Shown one piece after another: positions 42,062 to 51,788 of a stretch of DNA of 64,000 nucleotides (the stretch's first letter is position 1; each line of letters starts with the position of its first letter). The position numbers and the translations under genes were made by a program. Below the pieces are notes generated by a model. The model worked only from the letters and a program-made list of their open reading frames with translations, did not search any database and was not told where the DNA came from. The stretch spans positions 124,001 to 188,000 of the forward strand of contig NZ_ANAM01000006.1 in assembly GCF_000330705.1 (NCBI RefSeq), given 5' to 3'. This stretch comes from Salinicoccus carnicancri Crm. GTDB taxonomy: Bacteria; Bacillota; Bacilli; Staphylococcales; Salinicoccaceae.

Positions 42062-43252
42062 ATGGCAAATATTGTAATAGGTGTGACAGGCGGCATCGCT
42101 GCCTATAAAGCAATCGATCTTACGAGTAAACTGATACAGTCCGGACATGCAGTCCGTGTCGTGCTCACGGATAATGCACTTGAATTCGTAACGCCTCTTG
42201 CCTTCCAGGCAATCGGGCGCAATCATGTTTATACGAATACATTCAAAGAGGAAGATCCTTCTGTCATCTCCCATATAAAAATTGGGGAGTGGGCGGATGC
42301 AATCGCTGTTGTTCCGGTCACTGCAAATACGATCGGCAAGCTGGCAAACGGGATTTATGACAATATGCTGCTCAATGTACTTGCTGCAAACACGAAACCC
42401 GTCATCATGGCCCCCGCCATGAACGTGCATATGTACAACCAGCCGGCCGTCCGCCGCAATATAGAACTGCTTATGGGAGAGGGCTATCATTTCATCGATG
42501 CGGAATCGGGTTTCCTTGCCTGCGGCTATAATGCAAAAGGCAGGATGGCAAACGTCCCTGAAATAAAAGCCTATATAGAGGATATGCTGACGGTTGAGAA
42601 GACGCTTGAGGGCAAAAAAGTGCTCATCACAGCAGGCCCGACCCGGGAGGCCATCGACCCGATCCGTTATCTGACCAACCATTCCAGCGGCAAGATGGGA
42701 TATGCGATCGCTGAAGCGGCCTCTGCGCGCGGCGCGGATGTCGTACTCGTCTCAGGCCCGGTCAACCTGCCCGCGCCGCCCGGTGTGACAGTGATCGATG
42801 TGGAGTCGACTGCGGATATGTTCGAGGCGGTCAAAAGCCATATGGATTCGGATCTCGGCATTTTCACCGCGGCCGTCAGTGATTTCACACCAAGGGACGT
42901 ACAGAGTTCCAAAATGAAGAAATCAGAAGATGATGATGAACTGTCCATTGAACTGAAAAAGACAGAGGACATTCTCCAGTATGCAGGGGATCATAAAGGG
43001 GATATGTTCGTTGTGGGATTTGCCGCGGAGACTGACAATGTGCGCAAGTACGCCTCAGCCAAACTGGAAAAGAAAAATGCAGACTGCATCGTCATGAATG
43101 ATGTATCGAACAAAGAGATAGGGATGAACAGTGATGATAACGAGGTCATCATGCTGTTCAGAGACGGTTTTGAACAGCCTTATCCGAAGATGGACAAGCA
43201 GGCGCTCGGTGCAGAGATCATCGGTACGGTCGTCAAGAGGTGGCGGGGTTGA
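42062..43252 (+). CDS. coaBC: Phosphopantothenoylcysteine decarboxylase / phosphopantothenate-cysteine ligase
   Basis: A 396-residue bifunctional coenzyme A biosynthesis enzyme. The CoaC flavin domain begins GVTGGIAAYKAIDL (about residues 6-19), contains PAMNVHMY (about 118-125) and the catalytic cysteine in FLACGYNAKGRM (about 155-166). The CoaB ligase domain starts near 185 with LITAGPTREAIDPIRYLTN and NHSSGKMGYA, and includes the SKMKK lysine motif near 285. Its stop overlaps the priA start. Confidence 0.96.
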   Translation: MANIVIGVTGGIAAYKAIDLTSKLIQSGHAVRVVLTDNALEFVTPLAFQAIGRNHVYTNTFKEEDPSVISHIKIGEWADAIAVVPVTANTIGKLANGIYDNMLLNVLAANTKPVIMAPAMNVHMYNQPAVRRNIELLMGEGYHFIDAESGFLACGYNAKGRMANVPEIKAYIEDMLTVEKTLEGKKVLITAGPTREAIDPIRYLTNHSSGKMGYAIAEAASARGADVVLVSGPVNLPAPPGVTVIDVESTADMFEAVKSHMDSDLGIFTAAVSDFTPRDVQSSKMKKSEDDDELSIELKKTEDILQYAGDHKGDMFVVGFAAETDNVRKYASAKLEKKNADCIVMNDVSNKEIGMNSDDNEVIMLFRDGFEQPYPKMDKQALGAEIIGTVVKRWRG

Positions 43253-45630
43253 TGTTTGCTTCAGTAATAGTTGATGTACCGAGTAAAAGCGTCAACCAGG
43301 TTTTCGATTACCGGATACCGGAGGGCATGCAGGGCATCGTCAAAGTCGGGCACAGGGTCCTCGTGCCGTTCGGCCGCCGGACGATACAGGGCTATGTGAT
43401 GAACATGAAGGATACCGCGGATTTCGATCCGTCCAGGATAAAGCCGGTTGCAAGGACATTGGATATCGAGCCGGTTCTGACCGAAGAGATGATCGTGATT
43501 GCGAAATATCTTGCGGAATACTACGTCGACCAGTATATCAGTGTCATTGAGACCATCCTTCCCGCCGCGCTGAAGGCAAATTACAAAAAGATCATCCGTC
43601 CCACTGCTGATGACAGGGAAGCGGCACAGGCGCTGTCATCGCTTGGTTTTTCAAAAGAAGCGGAAACGCGCCGTCTCACAGCAGAACAGCTGAATATCCT
43701 GCGTCCTTACCTGAAATCCGGTGCACTCGCTGAGGAAACGGTGATGACCCAGCATACCCGCAAAAAGACGGCGCTTGGTGTTTATTCGCTGAAAGTGCCG
43801 GAACCGAACCTGGGCCGGGCTAAAAAGCAGGCTGAACTGCTTGAGCGCATCGATATGTCATCCGAACCCGTGCTAATCAGAGACCTCAGCGCAGAGGGCT
43901 ATTCGAATGCCATGGTGAACGCGCTATACAAAAAGGGACTCATCGATAAAGTGGACGTCGAAGTCGAACGCGACCCGTACTCCGGCCGGATCTTTGAGTA
44001 TGACCGGCCGAAGGTCATGAACGAGGAACAGCAGCATGCCTATGATGAAATCACCGCATCCATGGACACGGAGACTGCAGACACCTTCCTGCTCCATGGC
44101 ATCACGGGCAGCGGCAAGACGGAAGTCTACCTTCAGGTCATCCAAAAAGTGCTGGAAGGGGGGCAGTCGGCGATCATGCTTGTGCCTGAAATCGCACTGA
44201 CACCGCAGATGGTGAACCGCTTCAAGATGCGCTTCGGAGATGATGTGGCGGTGCTCCACTCCGGCCTGTCCGCCGGTGAGAAATATGATGAATGGCGCAA
44301 GATCAAAGAAGGCCGTGCAAGAGTGTCCGTCGGTGCACGGAGCAGTGTGTTTGCACCGTTTGAGGATGTCGGGGTCATCATCATCGATGAAGAGCACGAA
44401 ACAACATACAAACAGGGTGACCGGCCGATGTATCATGCGGCAGAGGTTGCGAAATTCAGAAGCCGGCGCCACAGGTGTCCGCTTATCCTCGGTACAGCGA
44501 CACCGAGCCTCGAAACATATGCAAGAAGTGAAAAAGGCGTATACAGACGCCTTGAGCTCACCGAAAGGGCAGGGGCGAAAGTGCTGCCCGAAGTCCGGGT
44601 CGTCGACATGTCGGAAGAGCACCGCACGGGAAACACTTCGATCATATCCAAACAGCTCCATGACGCGATACAGGACCGGATTGAAAAACGGGAGCAGACG
44701 GTCCTGCTTTTGAACCGGAGGGGCTATTCGAATTTCCAGATATGCCAGAACTGCGGGCATGTGCCAATGTGCCCGAACTGCGACATATCACTCACATATC
44801 ACAAGTCCAACAGTTCGCTTCTGTGCCATTACTGTGGCTATGAGTCAGCCGTCAGCAGACAGTGTGACAACTGTTCGGGCACTGATGTGACGTTCCGGGG
44901 CACGGGCACCGAGAAAGTGGAGGAGATATTGCGCGATATGTTCGACACCGATGTCGTCAGGATGGACAATGACACCACGCGCCGCAAAGGCATGCACGAG
45001 AAGCTGCTGGACCAGTTTGAAAAAGAGGAGATACCAATCTTGCTCGGGACACAGATGATTGCCAAAGGCCTGGACTATCCGAAAGTGACGCTTGTCGGTG
45101 TGCTGAATGCGGATACGATGCTCAATCTTCCGGATTTCCGGGCGAATGAAAAGACATTCCAGCTTCTGACCCAGGTATCAGGGCGTGCGGGGCGGCACGA
45201 GCTGAGCGGTGAGGTCATCTTCCAGACTTATAATCCATCGCACTATGCGATAGAGCTTGCCCGTCACAATGACTACCGCAGTTTCTATGAAAAGGAAATG
45301 GCATTCCGGCGCATGGCACGGTATTCGCCGTTCTATTTCCATGTATTGTTCACGGTTTCCAGTGAAGAGGTGAGGAAGTGCCTGGATGCCACAAGTCATA
45401 TACACAAAACACTTGCCGGGGCGATGAGTGGACAGTCAATCATTGTCGGTCCCTCACCGAGCCCGATAGAGCGCATAAACCGCCAGCACCGTTTCCAGAT
45501 ACTGCTGAAGTACAAGCGGGAGCCGGCACTGCTTGACATCCTCACCGCATTGGATGAGGAATATCACGAAAAATACAAGAAGGAAGGCGTCTCCCTGAAA
45601 ATAGATGTCAATCCGCTTGTAATTATGTAG
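43252..45630 (+). CDS. priA: Primosomal protein N' (replication restart helicase PriA)
   Basis: A 792-residue superfamily 2 helicase that reloads the replisome at stalled forks. A 3'-DNA-binding domain (about residues 1-100) and winged helix precede the helicase core with Walker A GITGSGKTEVYL (about 283-294) and DEEH (about 379-382). Zinc cysteines CxxCGHVPMCPNCD and LCHYCGY...CDNCSG follow at about 497-545. ATG 43252 has AGAGGTGG 8 bases upstream and is preferred to GTG 43240. fmt follows 12 bases later without an intervening def gene. Confidence 0.97.
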   Translation: MFASVIVDVPSKSVNQVFDYRIPEGMQGIVKVGHRVLVPFGRRTIQGYVMNMKDTADFDPSRIKPVARTLDIEPVLTEEMIVIAKYLAEYYVDQYISVIETILPAALKANYKKIIRPTADDREAAQALSSLGFSKEAETRRLTAEQLNILRPYLKSGALAEETVMTQHTRKKTALGVYSLKVPEPNLGRAKKQAELLERIDMSSEPVLIRDLSAEGYSNAMVNALYKKGLIDKVDVEVERDPYSGRIFEYDRPKVMNEEQQHAYDEITASMDTETADTFLLHGITGSGKTEVYLQVIQKVLEGGQSAIMLVPEIALTPQMVNRFKMRFGDDVAVLHSGLSAGEKYDEWRKIKEGRARVSVGARSSVFAPFEDVGVIIIDEEHETTYKQGDRPMYHAAEVAKFRSRRHRCPLILGTATPSLETYARSEKGVYRRLELTERAGAKVLPEVRVVDMSEEHRTGNTSIISKQLHDAIQDRIEKREQTVLLLNRRGYSNFQICQNCGHVPMCPNCDISLTYHKSNSSLLCHYCGYESAVSRQCDNCSGTDVTFRGTGTEKVEEILRDMFDTDVVRMDNDTTRRKGMHEKLLDQFEKEEIPILLGTQMIAKGLDYPKVTLVGVLNADTMLNLPDFRANEKTFQLLTQVSGRAGRHELSGEVIFQTYNPSHYAIELARHNDYRSFYEKEMAFRRMARYSPFYFHVLFTVSSEEVRKCLDATSHIHKTLAGAMSGQSIIVGPSPSPIERINRQHRFQILLKYKREPALLDILTALDEEYHEKYKKEGVSLKIDVNPLVIM

Positions 45631-45642
45631 GAGGCACCATTT

Positions 45643-46587
45643 ATGAACGAAACCATCATTTTCATGGGTACACCCGATTTCTCCGTGCCGGTGCTCAGGG
45701 CACTGCACGAGAATCATGGAGTCTCCATGGTCATCAGCCAACCGGACAAGCCCGTGGGGCGAAAGCGCATATTGACACCGCCGCCGGTTGCGGCTGCAGC
45801 GGAAGGCATGGGCATCCCCCTTTTCCAACCAGAGCGGATCAAGGATTTTGGAGCGGTTGACAAGATAAGGGAAATGAATCCGGACCTCATCATTACTGCA
45901 GCATATGGCCAGATACTTCCCAAAGAACTGCTTGACATCCCGCGGCTCGGCGCCGTGAATGTCCATGCCTCACTGCTTCCGCGCCACAGGGGCGGCGCCC
46001 CCATCCATCGTGCGATACTCGAAGGAGACCGGGAGAGCGGTGTATCCATCATGTATATGGCCGAAGGACTGGACTCGGGTGATGTCATCAGCCAAAGTGC
46101 CGTACAGATCACAGATGATGACAATACGGGCACGCTCCATGACCGTCTGAGCACAATCGGTGCAAAACTGCTGCTTGAGACACTGCCGTCCATATTGGAC
46201 GGGACGAATGACCGGGCGCCCCAGGACCCGGCGGAAGTGACTGTCAGTCCGAACATCCAAAAGGAAGATGAACGGCTTGACTGGACGCGGGATGCGCGGG
46301 CCGTGTTCAACCACATACGGGGCCTGTCACCATGGCCCGGTGCATACACGATGCTTGATGGTAAGCGTCTTAAAATCTACGGTGCACTCAAACCGGCAGG
46401 CAGTACATCTGAAATGCCAGGCACCATCACCGGCATTACAGAGCGGGGGTTTACAGTTGCGTGCGGTGATGGCCGGGCTGTGGAAGTGACGGAAGTCCAG
46501 CTCTCCGGCAAGAAGAAGTCGCCTGCGCATCATTTTGCAGCAGGAAGACAGGATCTGACCGGCACAGTCATGGGGCAGGTGGATTAG
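45643..46587 (+). CDS. fmt: Methionyl-tRNA formyltransferase
   Basis: A 314-residue enzyme that formylates Met-tRNA-fMet. The N-terminal FMGTPDFSVPVL (about residues 6-17), the catalytic NVHASLLPRHRGGAPI (about 105-120, with Asn/His) and GLDSGDVISQ (about 143-152, catalytic Asp) are intact. A C-terminal OB-like domain follows. It directly abuts rsmB. Confidence 0.98.
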   Translation: MNETIIFMGTPDFSVPVLRALHENHGVSMVISQPDKPVGRKRILTPPPVAAAAEGMGIPLFQPERIKDFGAVDKIREMNPDLIITAAYGQILPKELLDIPRLGAVNVHASLLPRHRGGAPIHRAILEGDRESGVSIMYMAEGLDSGDVISQSAVQITDDDNTGTLHDRLSTIGAKLLLETLPSILDGTNDRAPQDPAEVTVSPNIQKEDERLDWTRDARAVFNHIRGLSPWPGAYTMLDGKRLKIYGALKPAGSTSEMPGTITGITERGFTVACGDGRAVEVTEVQLSGKKKSPAHHFAAGRQDLTGTVMGQVD

Positions 46588-47889
46588 ATGAATGTGAGAG
46601 AACTTGCACTAAAAGCATATACACGTATTACTGAAGAGGGCGGCTACAGCAACATCGTCCTCAATGACATCATTGGAGAAAATTCGCTGGACCCTTCAGA
46701 CAGGGGGTTATTGACCGAGATCGTCTATGGTACAATTTCAAAGCGACTGACAATTGAATTCTATATAAAACCCTACATCAGAAAGAAGATCAGGCGCTGG
46801 CAGAAAAGCCTGCTGTACCTCTCCGTCTACCAGATAATATGGCTGGAACGCGTGCCGAACTACGCTGTGATCAATGAAGCGGCGGATATCGCCAAATCGA
46901 TCGGCGGGCCGGGTCATGCCAATGTCATAAACGGCATACTCAGGAATTTCGAACGCAATCCCCTCCGTGACATCAACAGTGTAAAGAAAGATATTTCAAG
47001 GCTGTCGATAGAAACCAGCATCCCGCAGTGGATATTGAAACAGTGGGAGGTGCATCATGGCCTGGAGGGGGCGTCTGAGATCGCCCATGCCCTCGAAGCC
47101 CATCCTGAAATGTACATCCGCACGAACACATCGCGCATATCCCGCACAGAACTCCTTGAAAGATTGCAGCTTGACGGTCACGATGTAGAAGAGAGCACTC
47201 TGCACGCCGATGCGATCAGAGTGCGCGGCGGAGATATACTGCGGTCACCCCTGTACAAGGAAGGAAATTTCAGCATCCAGGATCTGAGTTCGATGCTTGT
47301 GAACACCGCACTTGAACCGGAGCCGGACGATACGGTGCTCGACGCCTGCAGCGCACCGGGGGGCAAAGGGCTCCATGCACTTGAAAAGATGCCGGACGGG
47401 CATATTGATATGTCGGATATACACGAGCATAAAATTCCGCTGATCAAAGCCCAGGCGAAGCGGCTCGGGCTCACAAATTTCAGCGCATTCCGTGGTGATG
47501 CTTCATCCGACGACTATCCCCGGCTGTATGACCGCATCATCGTTGACGCACCATGTTCGGGGCTCGGTGTGATCAGAAGGAAACCGGAAATCAGGTATGA
47601 ACGCACAGAACAGGATATAGAGCCGCTTGTAGAACTGCAGCTGGAAATACTGAATCACGTTAAAAACTATTTAAAGCCTGGCGGGATACTCGTCTATTCC
47701 ACATGCACCATCCACCAGATGGAAAATGAAAATGTGGCCTTCACTTTCAAAAAGCAGAATGAAGATATGGAGTTTGATCCATTTACCATCGACGCACTCG
47801 GCTTTGAAGGGCACTTCAGACAGATTCTGCCCCAGGAAGCGGGCACCGATGGGTTCTTCATCGCCAGGTTCAGGAAGAAGGAAAAGTAA
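46588..47889 (+). CDS. rsmB: 16S rRNA (cytosine967-C5)-methyltransferase RsmB
   Basis: A 433-residue m5C methyltransferase. The N-terminal NusB-like RNA-binding domain (about residues 1-140) is followed by the SAM domain with [12 protein letters not shown] (about 252-263), the first cysteine in [16 protein letters not shown] (about 316-331) and the catalytic cysteine in VYSTCTIH (about 369-376). It begins immediately after the fmt stop, matching the conserved fmt-rsmB-rlmN order. Confidence 0.96.
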   Translation: MNVRELALKAYTRITEEGGYSNIVLNDIIGENSLDPSDRGLLTEIVYGTISKRLTIEFYIKPYIRKKIRRWQKSLLYLSVYQIIWLERVPNYAVINEAADIAKSIGGPGHANVINGILRNFERNPLRDINSVKKDISRLSIETSIPQWILKQWEVHHGLEGASEIAHALEAHPEMYIRTNTSRISRTELLERLQLDGHDVEESTLHADAIRVRGGDILRSPLYKEGNFSIQDLSSMLVNTALEPEPDDTVLDACSAPGGKGLHALEKMPDGHIDMSDIHEHKIPLIKAQAKRLGLTNFSAFRGDASSDDYPRLYDRIIVDAPCSGLGVIRRKPEIRYERTEQDIEPLVELQLEILNHVKNYLKPGGILVYSTCTIHQMENENVAFTFKKQNEDMEFDPFTIDALGFEGHFRQILPQEAGTDGFFIARFRKKEK

Positions 47890-47891
47890 TC

Positions 47892-48995
47892 ATGATAGAA
47901 AGACCACCTAAAAAAGAGATCAGGAACTACAAATTGCCGGAATTCGACCAGCCGTCGATCTATTCGCTGTCAAAGGATGAACTGAAAGAGCTTGCAGTGG
48001 AATGGGGAGAGGCGGACTACAGAGGGGAGCAGATATTTGAATGGCTCTATGTCCACCGGACGGACCATTTCGACGGGATGCTGAACCTGCCGAAACCGTT
48101 CCGTGAAAAGCTTGCTCGAAACTACAACATGGACAGCCTGGAGACCGTGGTGCGGCAGGAAAGCAAAGACGGTACGATGAAGTTTTTATTCCGCCTGAGG
48201 GACGGCTATACGATCGAGACCGTCCTGATGCGTCACGACTACGGCAATTCGGTCTGTGTCACAACACAGGTAGGCTGCCGCATCGGCTGCAGCTTCTGCG
48301 CTTCGACGCTTGGAGGGTTGAAGCGTAACCTTGAAGCGGGCGAAATCGTTTCCCAGGTACTGAAGATTCAAAAAGCCCTGGATGAAACGGATGAGCGGGT
48401 GAGCAGCATCGTCATCATGGGCATCGGGGAGCCGTTTGAGAACTACAACCAGATGATGAAATTCCTCCGCGTCGTCAATCATGACGACGGCCTGAACATC
48501 GGCGCGCGCCACATCACCGTATCGACAAGCGGCATCGTGCCGAGGATATATGATTTTGCGGAGGAGGATATCCAGATCAATTTCGCAGTCAGCCTGCATG
48601 CTGCAGATAATGAAATACGCAGCAGACTGATGCCTATAAACAGGGCGTATGATATCGATAAGCTGATGGATTCCCTGAAGTACTATCAGCAGGTCACAGG
48701 CCGCAGGGTCACATTCGAGTATGGGCTGTTCGGCGGTGTGAACGACCAGCCCCATCATGCGCGGGAATTGAGCGAGCTGATAAAGGATCTGAAATGCCAT
48801 GTCAACCTGATTCCCGTGAACCATGTACCGGAACGCAATTATGTCCGGACGAGCCGTGATGATATTTTTGAATTTCTTGAAACATTGAACGCATGCGGTG
48901 TCAATGCAACTCTCAGGCGCGAACAGGGCACCGACATCGATGCAGCCTGCGGGCAGCTCAGGGCAAAGGAATCAAAAGAAGAGACGGAGGAATGA
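47892..48995 (+). CDS. rlmN: 23S rRNA/tRNA adenine-C2 methyltransferase RlmN (radical SAM)
   Basis: A 367-residue radical SAM enzyme that methylates C2 of A2503 in 23S rRNA and A37 in some tRNAs. The CxxxCxxC cluster is in [12 protein letters not shown] (about residues 127-138), the GIGEP motif is at about 177-181, and the resolving cysteine is in [11 protein letters not shown] near the C terminus (about 346-356). The short acidic/Lys-rich C-terminal tail is not conserved. It lacks the Cfr-specific sequence pattern and sits in the normal rlmN position, so it is not a resistance gene. Confidence 0.95.
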   Translation: MIERPPKKEIRNYKLPEFDQPSIYSLSKDELKELAVEWGEADYRGEQIFEWLYVHRTDHFDGMLNLPKPFREKLARNYNMDSLETVVRQESKDGTMKFLFRLRDGYTIETVLMRHDYGNSVCVTTQVGCRIGCSFCASTLGGLKRNLEAGEIVSQVLKIQKALDETDERVSSIVIMGIGEPFENYNQMMKFLRVVNHDDGLNIGARHITVSTSGIVPRIYDFAEEDIQINFAVSLHAADNEIRSRLMPINRAYDIDKLMDSLKYYQQVTGRRVTFEYGLFGGVNDQPHHARELSELIKDLKCHVNLIPVNHVPERNYVRTSRDDIFEFLETLNACGVNATLRREQGTDIDAACGQLRAKESKEETEE

Positions 48996-48998
48996 ACC

Positions 48999-49745
48999 TT
49001 GAGAGTAGTTGAAAAGAGCATTTGCGGAAACTTCAGAAGTACGAACGAAGATGTGACCGGTATTTTCCATAATGGTACCGGGCAGCTCCTGATCATGGTT
49101 TCTGACGGCATGGGCGGCCACCAGTATGGTGATGTGGCCAGTAAATTCGTGCTGGATGAAATCGGCGAAGCATGGAGAGCGGAAAACCTGCTCGATGTAC
49201 AGACCGGTGAACAGTATCTGCGCAATCTGGTGATGAAAGTGAACCGCAGCCTGTTCGACTACCAGGAGGAGAACCCTCAGTACCGGGGAATGGGCACGAC
49301 GCTTGTCCTGGCAGCTTTCATAGATGAGACGATCATCGTGCTGAACGTCGGTGATTCCAGGGCCTATGTCATGAATCCGAGATCCATAGAGCAGGTGACG
49401 AAGGACCATTCGTTCGTCAACCTGCTTGTGGATGCAGGCGAAATCACAGCAGAGGAAGCAAAGAGGCATCCGAAGAAAAACATCATCACCAAAGCGATGG
49501 GGACAGATCGCCTCATACAGGCGGATGTTTTCAGACTGAGGAACAGGCAGTATGACTATCTGATGGTTGCATCCGACGGACTGACGGATGAGATGGCAAC
49601 GGATGAGATACACAGCCTGACATATGCATCAGGGAAAGAACTGTCCGACAGGGCGGAGGGAATGGTTCGCAGGGCGGAGAAAAACGGTTCCACTGATAAT
49701 ATCAGCCTTGTCCTGGCCGATCTGAAAGCGAGTGAAACAGAGTGA
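48999..49745 (+). CDS. stp: PP2C-type serine/threonine phosphatase Stp (PrpC)
   Basis: A 248-residue metal-dependent phosphatase that reverses PrkC phosphorylation. PP2C metal motifs are visible in order: RSTNEDV (about residues 12-18), MVSDGMGGHQYGDVAS (about 31-46), GMGTTLVLAAF (about 94-104), NVGDSRAYV (about 113-121), MVASDGLTDEM (about 189-199) and STDNISLVL (about 231-239). The start is TTG with GGAGG 8 bases upstream. It overlaps prkC by 4 bases, the usual phosphatase-kinase pair. Confidence 0.96.
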   Translation: MRVVEKSICGNFRSTNEDVTGIFHNGTGQLLIMVSDGMGGHQYGDVASKFVLDEIGEAWRAENLLDVQTGEQYLRNLVMKVNRSLFDYQEENPQYRGMGTTLVLAAFIDETIIVLNVGDSRAYVMNPRSIEQVTKDHSFVNLLVDAGEITAEEAKRHPKKNIITKAMGTDRLIQADVFRLRNRQYDYLMVASDGLTDEMATDEIHSLTYASGKELSDRAEGMVRRAEKNGSTDNISLVLADLKASETE

Positions 49746-51721
49746 TAGGAAGAGTGGTATCAGAACGCTATAAAATCTTAAAGTACCTGGGCGGCGGCAT
49801 GAGTTCCGTCTATTTAGCGAGTGATATCATACTGGGCCGCGAAGTGGTCGTCAAGCTGATCAAGGTGGACCATCATGACCGTAACAAGTCTAAAGCACGC
49901 TTTCAGCGTGAAGTGGAAAGTACCATCCAGCTGTCCCATCCGAATATAGTGAGTGTACTGGATGTCGATGAATCAGACGAATACCATCTTCTGGTCACAG
50001 AAGTGGTGAGGGGGCCGACGCTCAAGGAGTACATACGCGACAATCACCCGATTCCGCTGGATGAGGCTGTAAGGATTGCATTGATGGTGCTCGGGGGCAT
50101 CAGACACGCGCATCAGGCCGGTATCATCCACAGGGACATCAAACCCCAGAATATTCTGCTGGATGAAGAGCACCGGGTGAAAATCACGGATTTCGGCATT
50201 GCCAAGGCCCTGAGTGAAACGCGTATGACGGAGACGAACCAGGTGATGGGCTCTGTACAGTACATTTCCCCTGAACAGGCAAAAGGGCGCCAGACAGATG
50301 AGCGGACCGACATCTATTCTTTCGGGGTCGTCCTTTTCGAACTGCTGTCGGGACGGCTTCCATTCGAGGGTGAGACACCGGTATCTGTGGCGCTGAAGCA
50401 TATTTCCGAACCGGTGCCTGATATTCTTGAGTACCGGGATGTACCCCGCGGCCTGATAAACATCATTTTAAAATGTACCGAAAAGGACCCGTATGACAGG
50501 TACAGACACGCCGATGATGTCATAAAGGCAATCGGTGAATACAGGGATAATGATGCCCCGTACACACCTTCTGCTAAAATGGATGATGAAAACACGGTGG
50601 TTACATCAGTGGCCGCCCCGGTACAGGCCGGCGCGCCGCCGGAAGAAGAGGAAGCGGACAGAGAAGAAAAGCCCCGGAAGAGACGCCTGTTTTTATTATG
50701 GCTGATCCCGATTCTTCTCCTCCTGTCCGCCGGCGGGGTGCTTGCGTCAGCCTTCTGGCCCGAGCAGACCGTGGCCATGCCTGATTTTGAGGATTCCACC
50801 ATGGGGGAAGCAGAACAGCTGCTTGATGAAAATAATCTGATCAAGGGCGAAGTCAGCGAGGAATATGATGACTCCATAGAAGGGGAACATATCATCAGCA
50901 CTTCCCCTGGGGCCGGGACAGAAATCGAAGAGGGGACGGCTGTGGATTTTGTCATGAGCCTCGGAGAAGAGCCGTACAAGATGGAGGATTTCACGGGGGA
51001 GAACTATGATGATGTCAGCAATGATATCAATTCGCTTGGATTTGGTGCGGTGAACATAGAGGAACAGTATGATGAAAGTGAACCGGGGACGATCCTGTCA
51101 CAATCCATTGAGCCGGAAGATGAAGTGCATCCCGGCGAAGAGGACTTGATCCTCACAGTGTCACAGGGGCTCGAGCCGATCGAAGTCACCGATTATACAG
51201 AAGAGCCGTATGAGACTGCACATGAACAATTGACATCCCAGGGGTTCAATGTCGAAGTTTCCAATGAACTTTACAACGATGATGTGCCGGAGGGCCATAT
51301 CATCAGCCAGAGCCCGAACTATGGCGACTTCCTTCCAGGTTCGACCATCCAGATGGTTGTATCCCGCGGCCAGGAGCCCGGTGAGAAGCAGTATGTACAA
51401 AACATCACGATCCCTTATCTGAAAGAGGAGGGTTCATCCGCAGAGGAAGCTGAAGAAGATCCGTCGGAAGAAGAGTCTTCGGAGAGTGGAAAAGGTGACA
51501 AGGAAGAAAACGCTTCAGAAGAGGACTCAGAACCTGAGCCGCAAACTGTTGAAATTTTCATCGAAGACAAGGATAATGACATCAGTACGGCCGCCGACAC
51601 CTTTGAAATGACTGAAGAAAGAGAGTACAGCATCGATCTGACGATTGAAGAGGGGGAGACGGCTTCCTACAAAGTTGTAATCGACGGTGAGACTGAAATA
51701 GAAGATGAGATTCCATATTAG
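49742..51721 (+). CDS. prkC: Serine/threonine protein kinase PrkC with PASTA repeats
   Basis: A 659-residue receptor-like kinase sensing peptidoglycan or lipid II. The kinase domain (about residues 10-265) has YLGGGMSSVYLA, VVVKLIK, IHRDIKPQNILL and ITDFGIAKAL. A single transmembrane helix lies at about 316-338. Three extracellular PASTA repeats follow (about 340-545), then a Ser/Glu-rich stretch (about 560-600) and a short C-terminal domain, as in S. aureus Stk1 (664 residues). The start is GTG 49742, inside the stp stop region. No terminator was found after it. Confidence 0.96.
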   Translation: MIGRVVSERYKILKYLGGGMSSVYLASDIILGREVVVKLIKVDHHDRNKSKARFQREVESTIQLSHPNIVSVLDVDESDEYHLLVTEVVRGPTLKEYIRDNHPIPLDEAVRIALMVLGGIRHAHQAGIIHRDIKPQNILLDEEHRVKITDFGIAKALSETRMTETNQVMGSVQYISPEQAKGRQTDERTDIYSFGVVLFELLSGRLPFEGETPVSVALKHISEPVPDILEYRDVPRGLINIILKCTEKDPYDRYRHADDVIKAIGEYRDNDAPYTPSAKMDDENTVVTSVAAPVQAGAPPEEEEADREEKPRKRRLFLLWLIPILLLLSAGGVLASAFWPEQTVAMPDFEDSTMGEAEQLLDENNLIKGEVSEEYDDSIEGEHIISTSPGAGTEIEEGTAVDFVMSLGEEPYKMEDFTGENYDDVSNDINSLGFGAVNIEEQYDESEPGTILSQSIEPEDEVHPGEEDLILTVSQGLEPIEVTDYTEEPYETAHEQLTSQGFNVEVSNELYNDDVPEGHIISQSPNYGDFLPGSTIQMVVSRGQEPGEKQYVQNITIPYLKEEGSSAEEAEEDPSEEESSESGKGDKEENASEEDSEPEPQTVEIFIEDKDNDISTAADTFEMTEEREYSIDLTIEEGETASYKVVIDGETEIEDEIPY

Positions 51722-51727
51722 TAATTG

Positions 51728-51757
51728 TTGGCATTGGGTCAACTGTTTATATATAAT
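51728..51757 (+). promoter_or_regulatory. Promoter of the oleT-like P450 gene
   Basis: TTGGCA (51728-51733) and a perfect TATAAT (51752-51757) are separated by 18 bases, 32 bases before the gene start. With the terminator after the gene this makes the P450 an independent unit. Confidence 0.75.
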
Positions 51758-51788
51758 GGTATGGAAACTGAAATTTGGAGGAGAGTTT

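Noticed and set aside
47892-48995. Possible Cfr resistance methyltransferase
   Set aside because: Position after rsmB and before stp, and overall sequence, fit the housekeeping rlmN; no mobile element is near.
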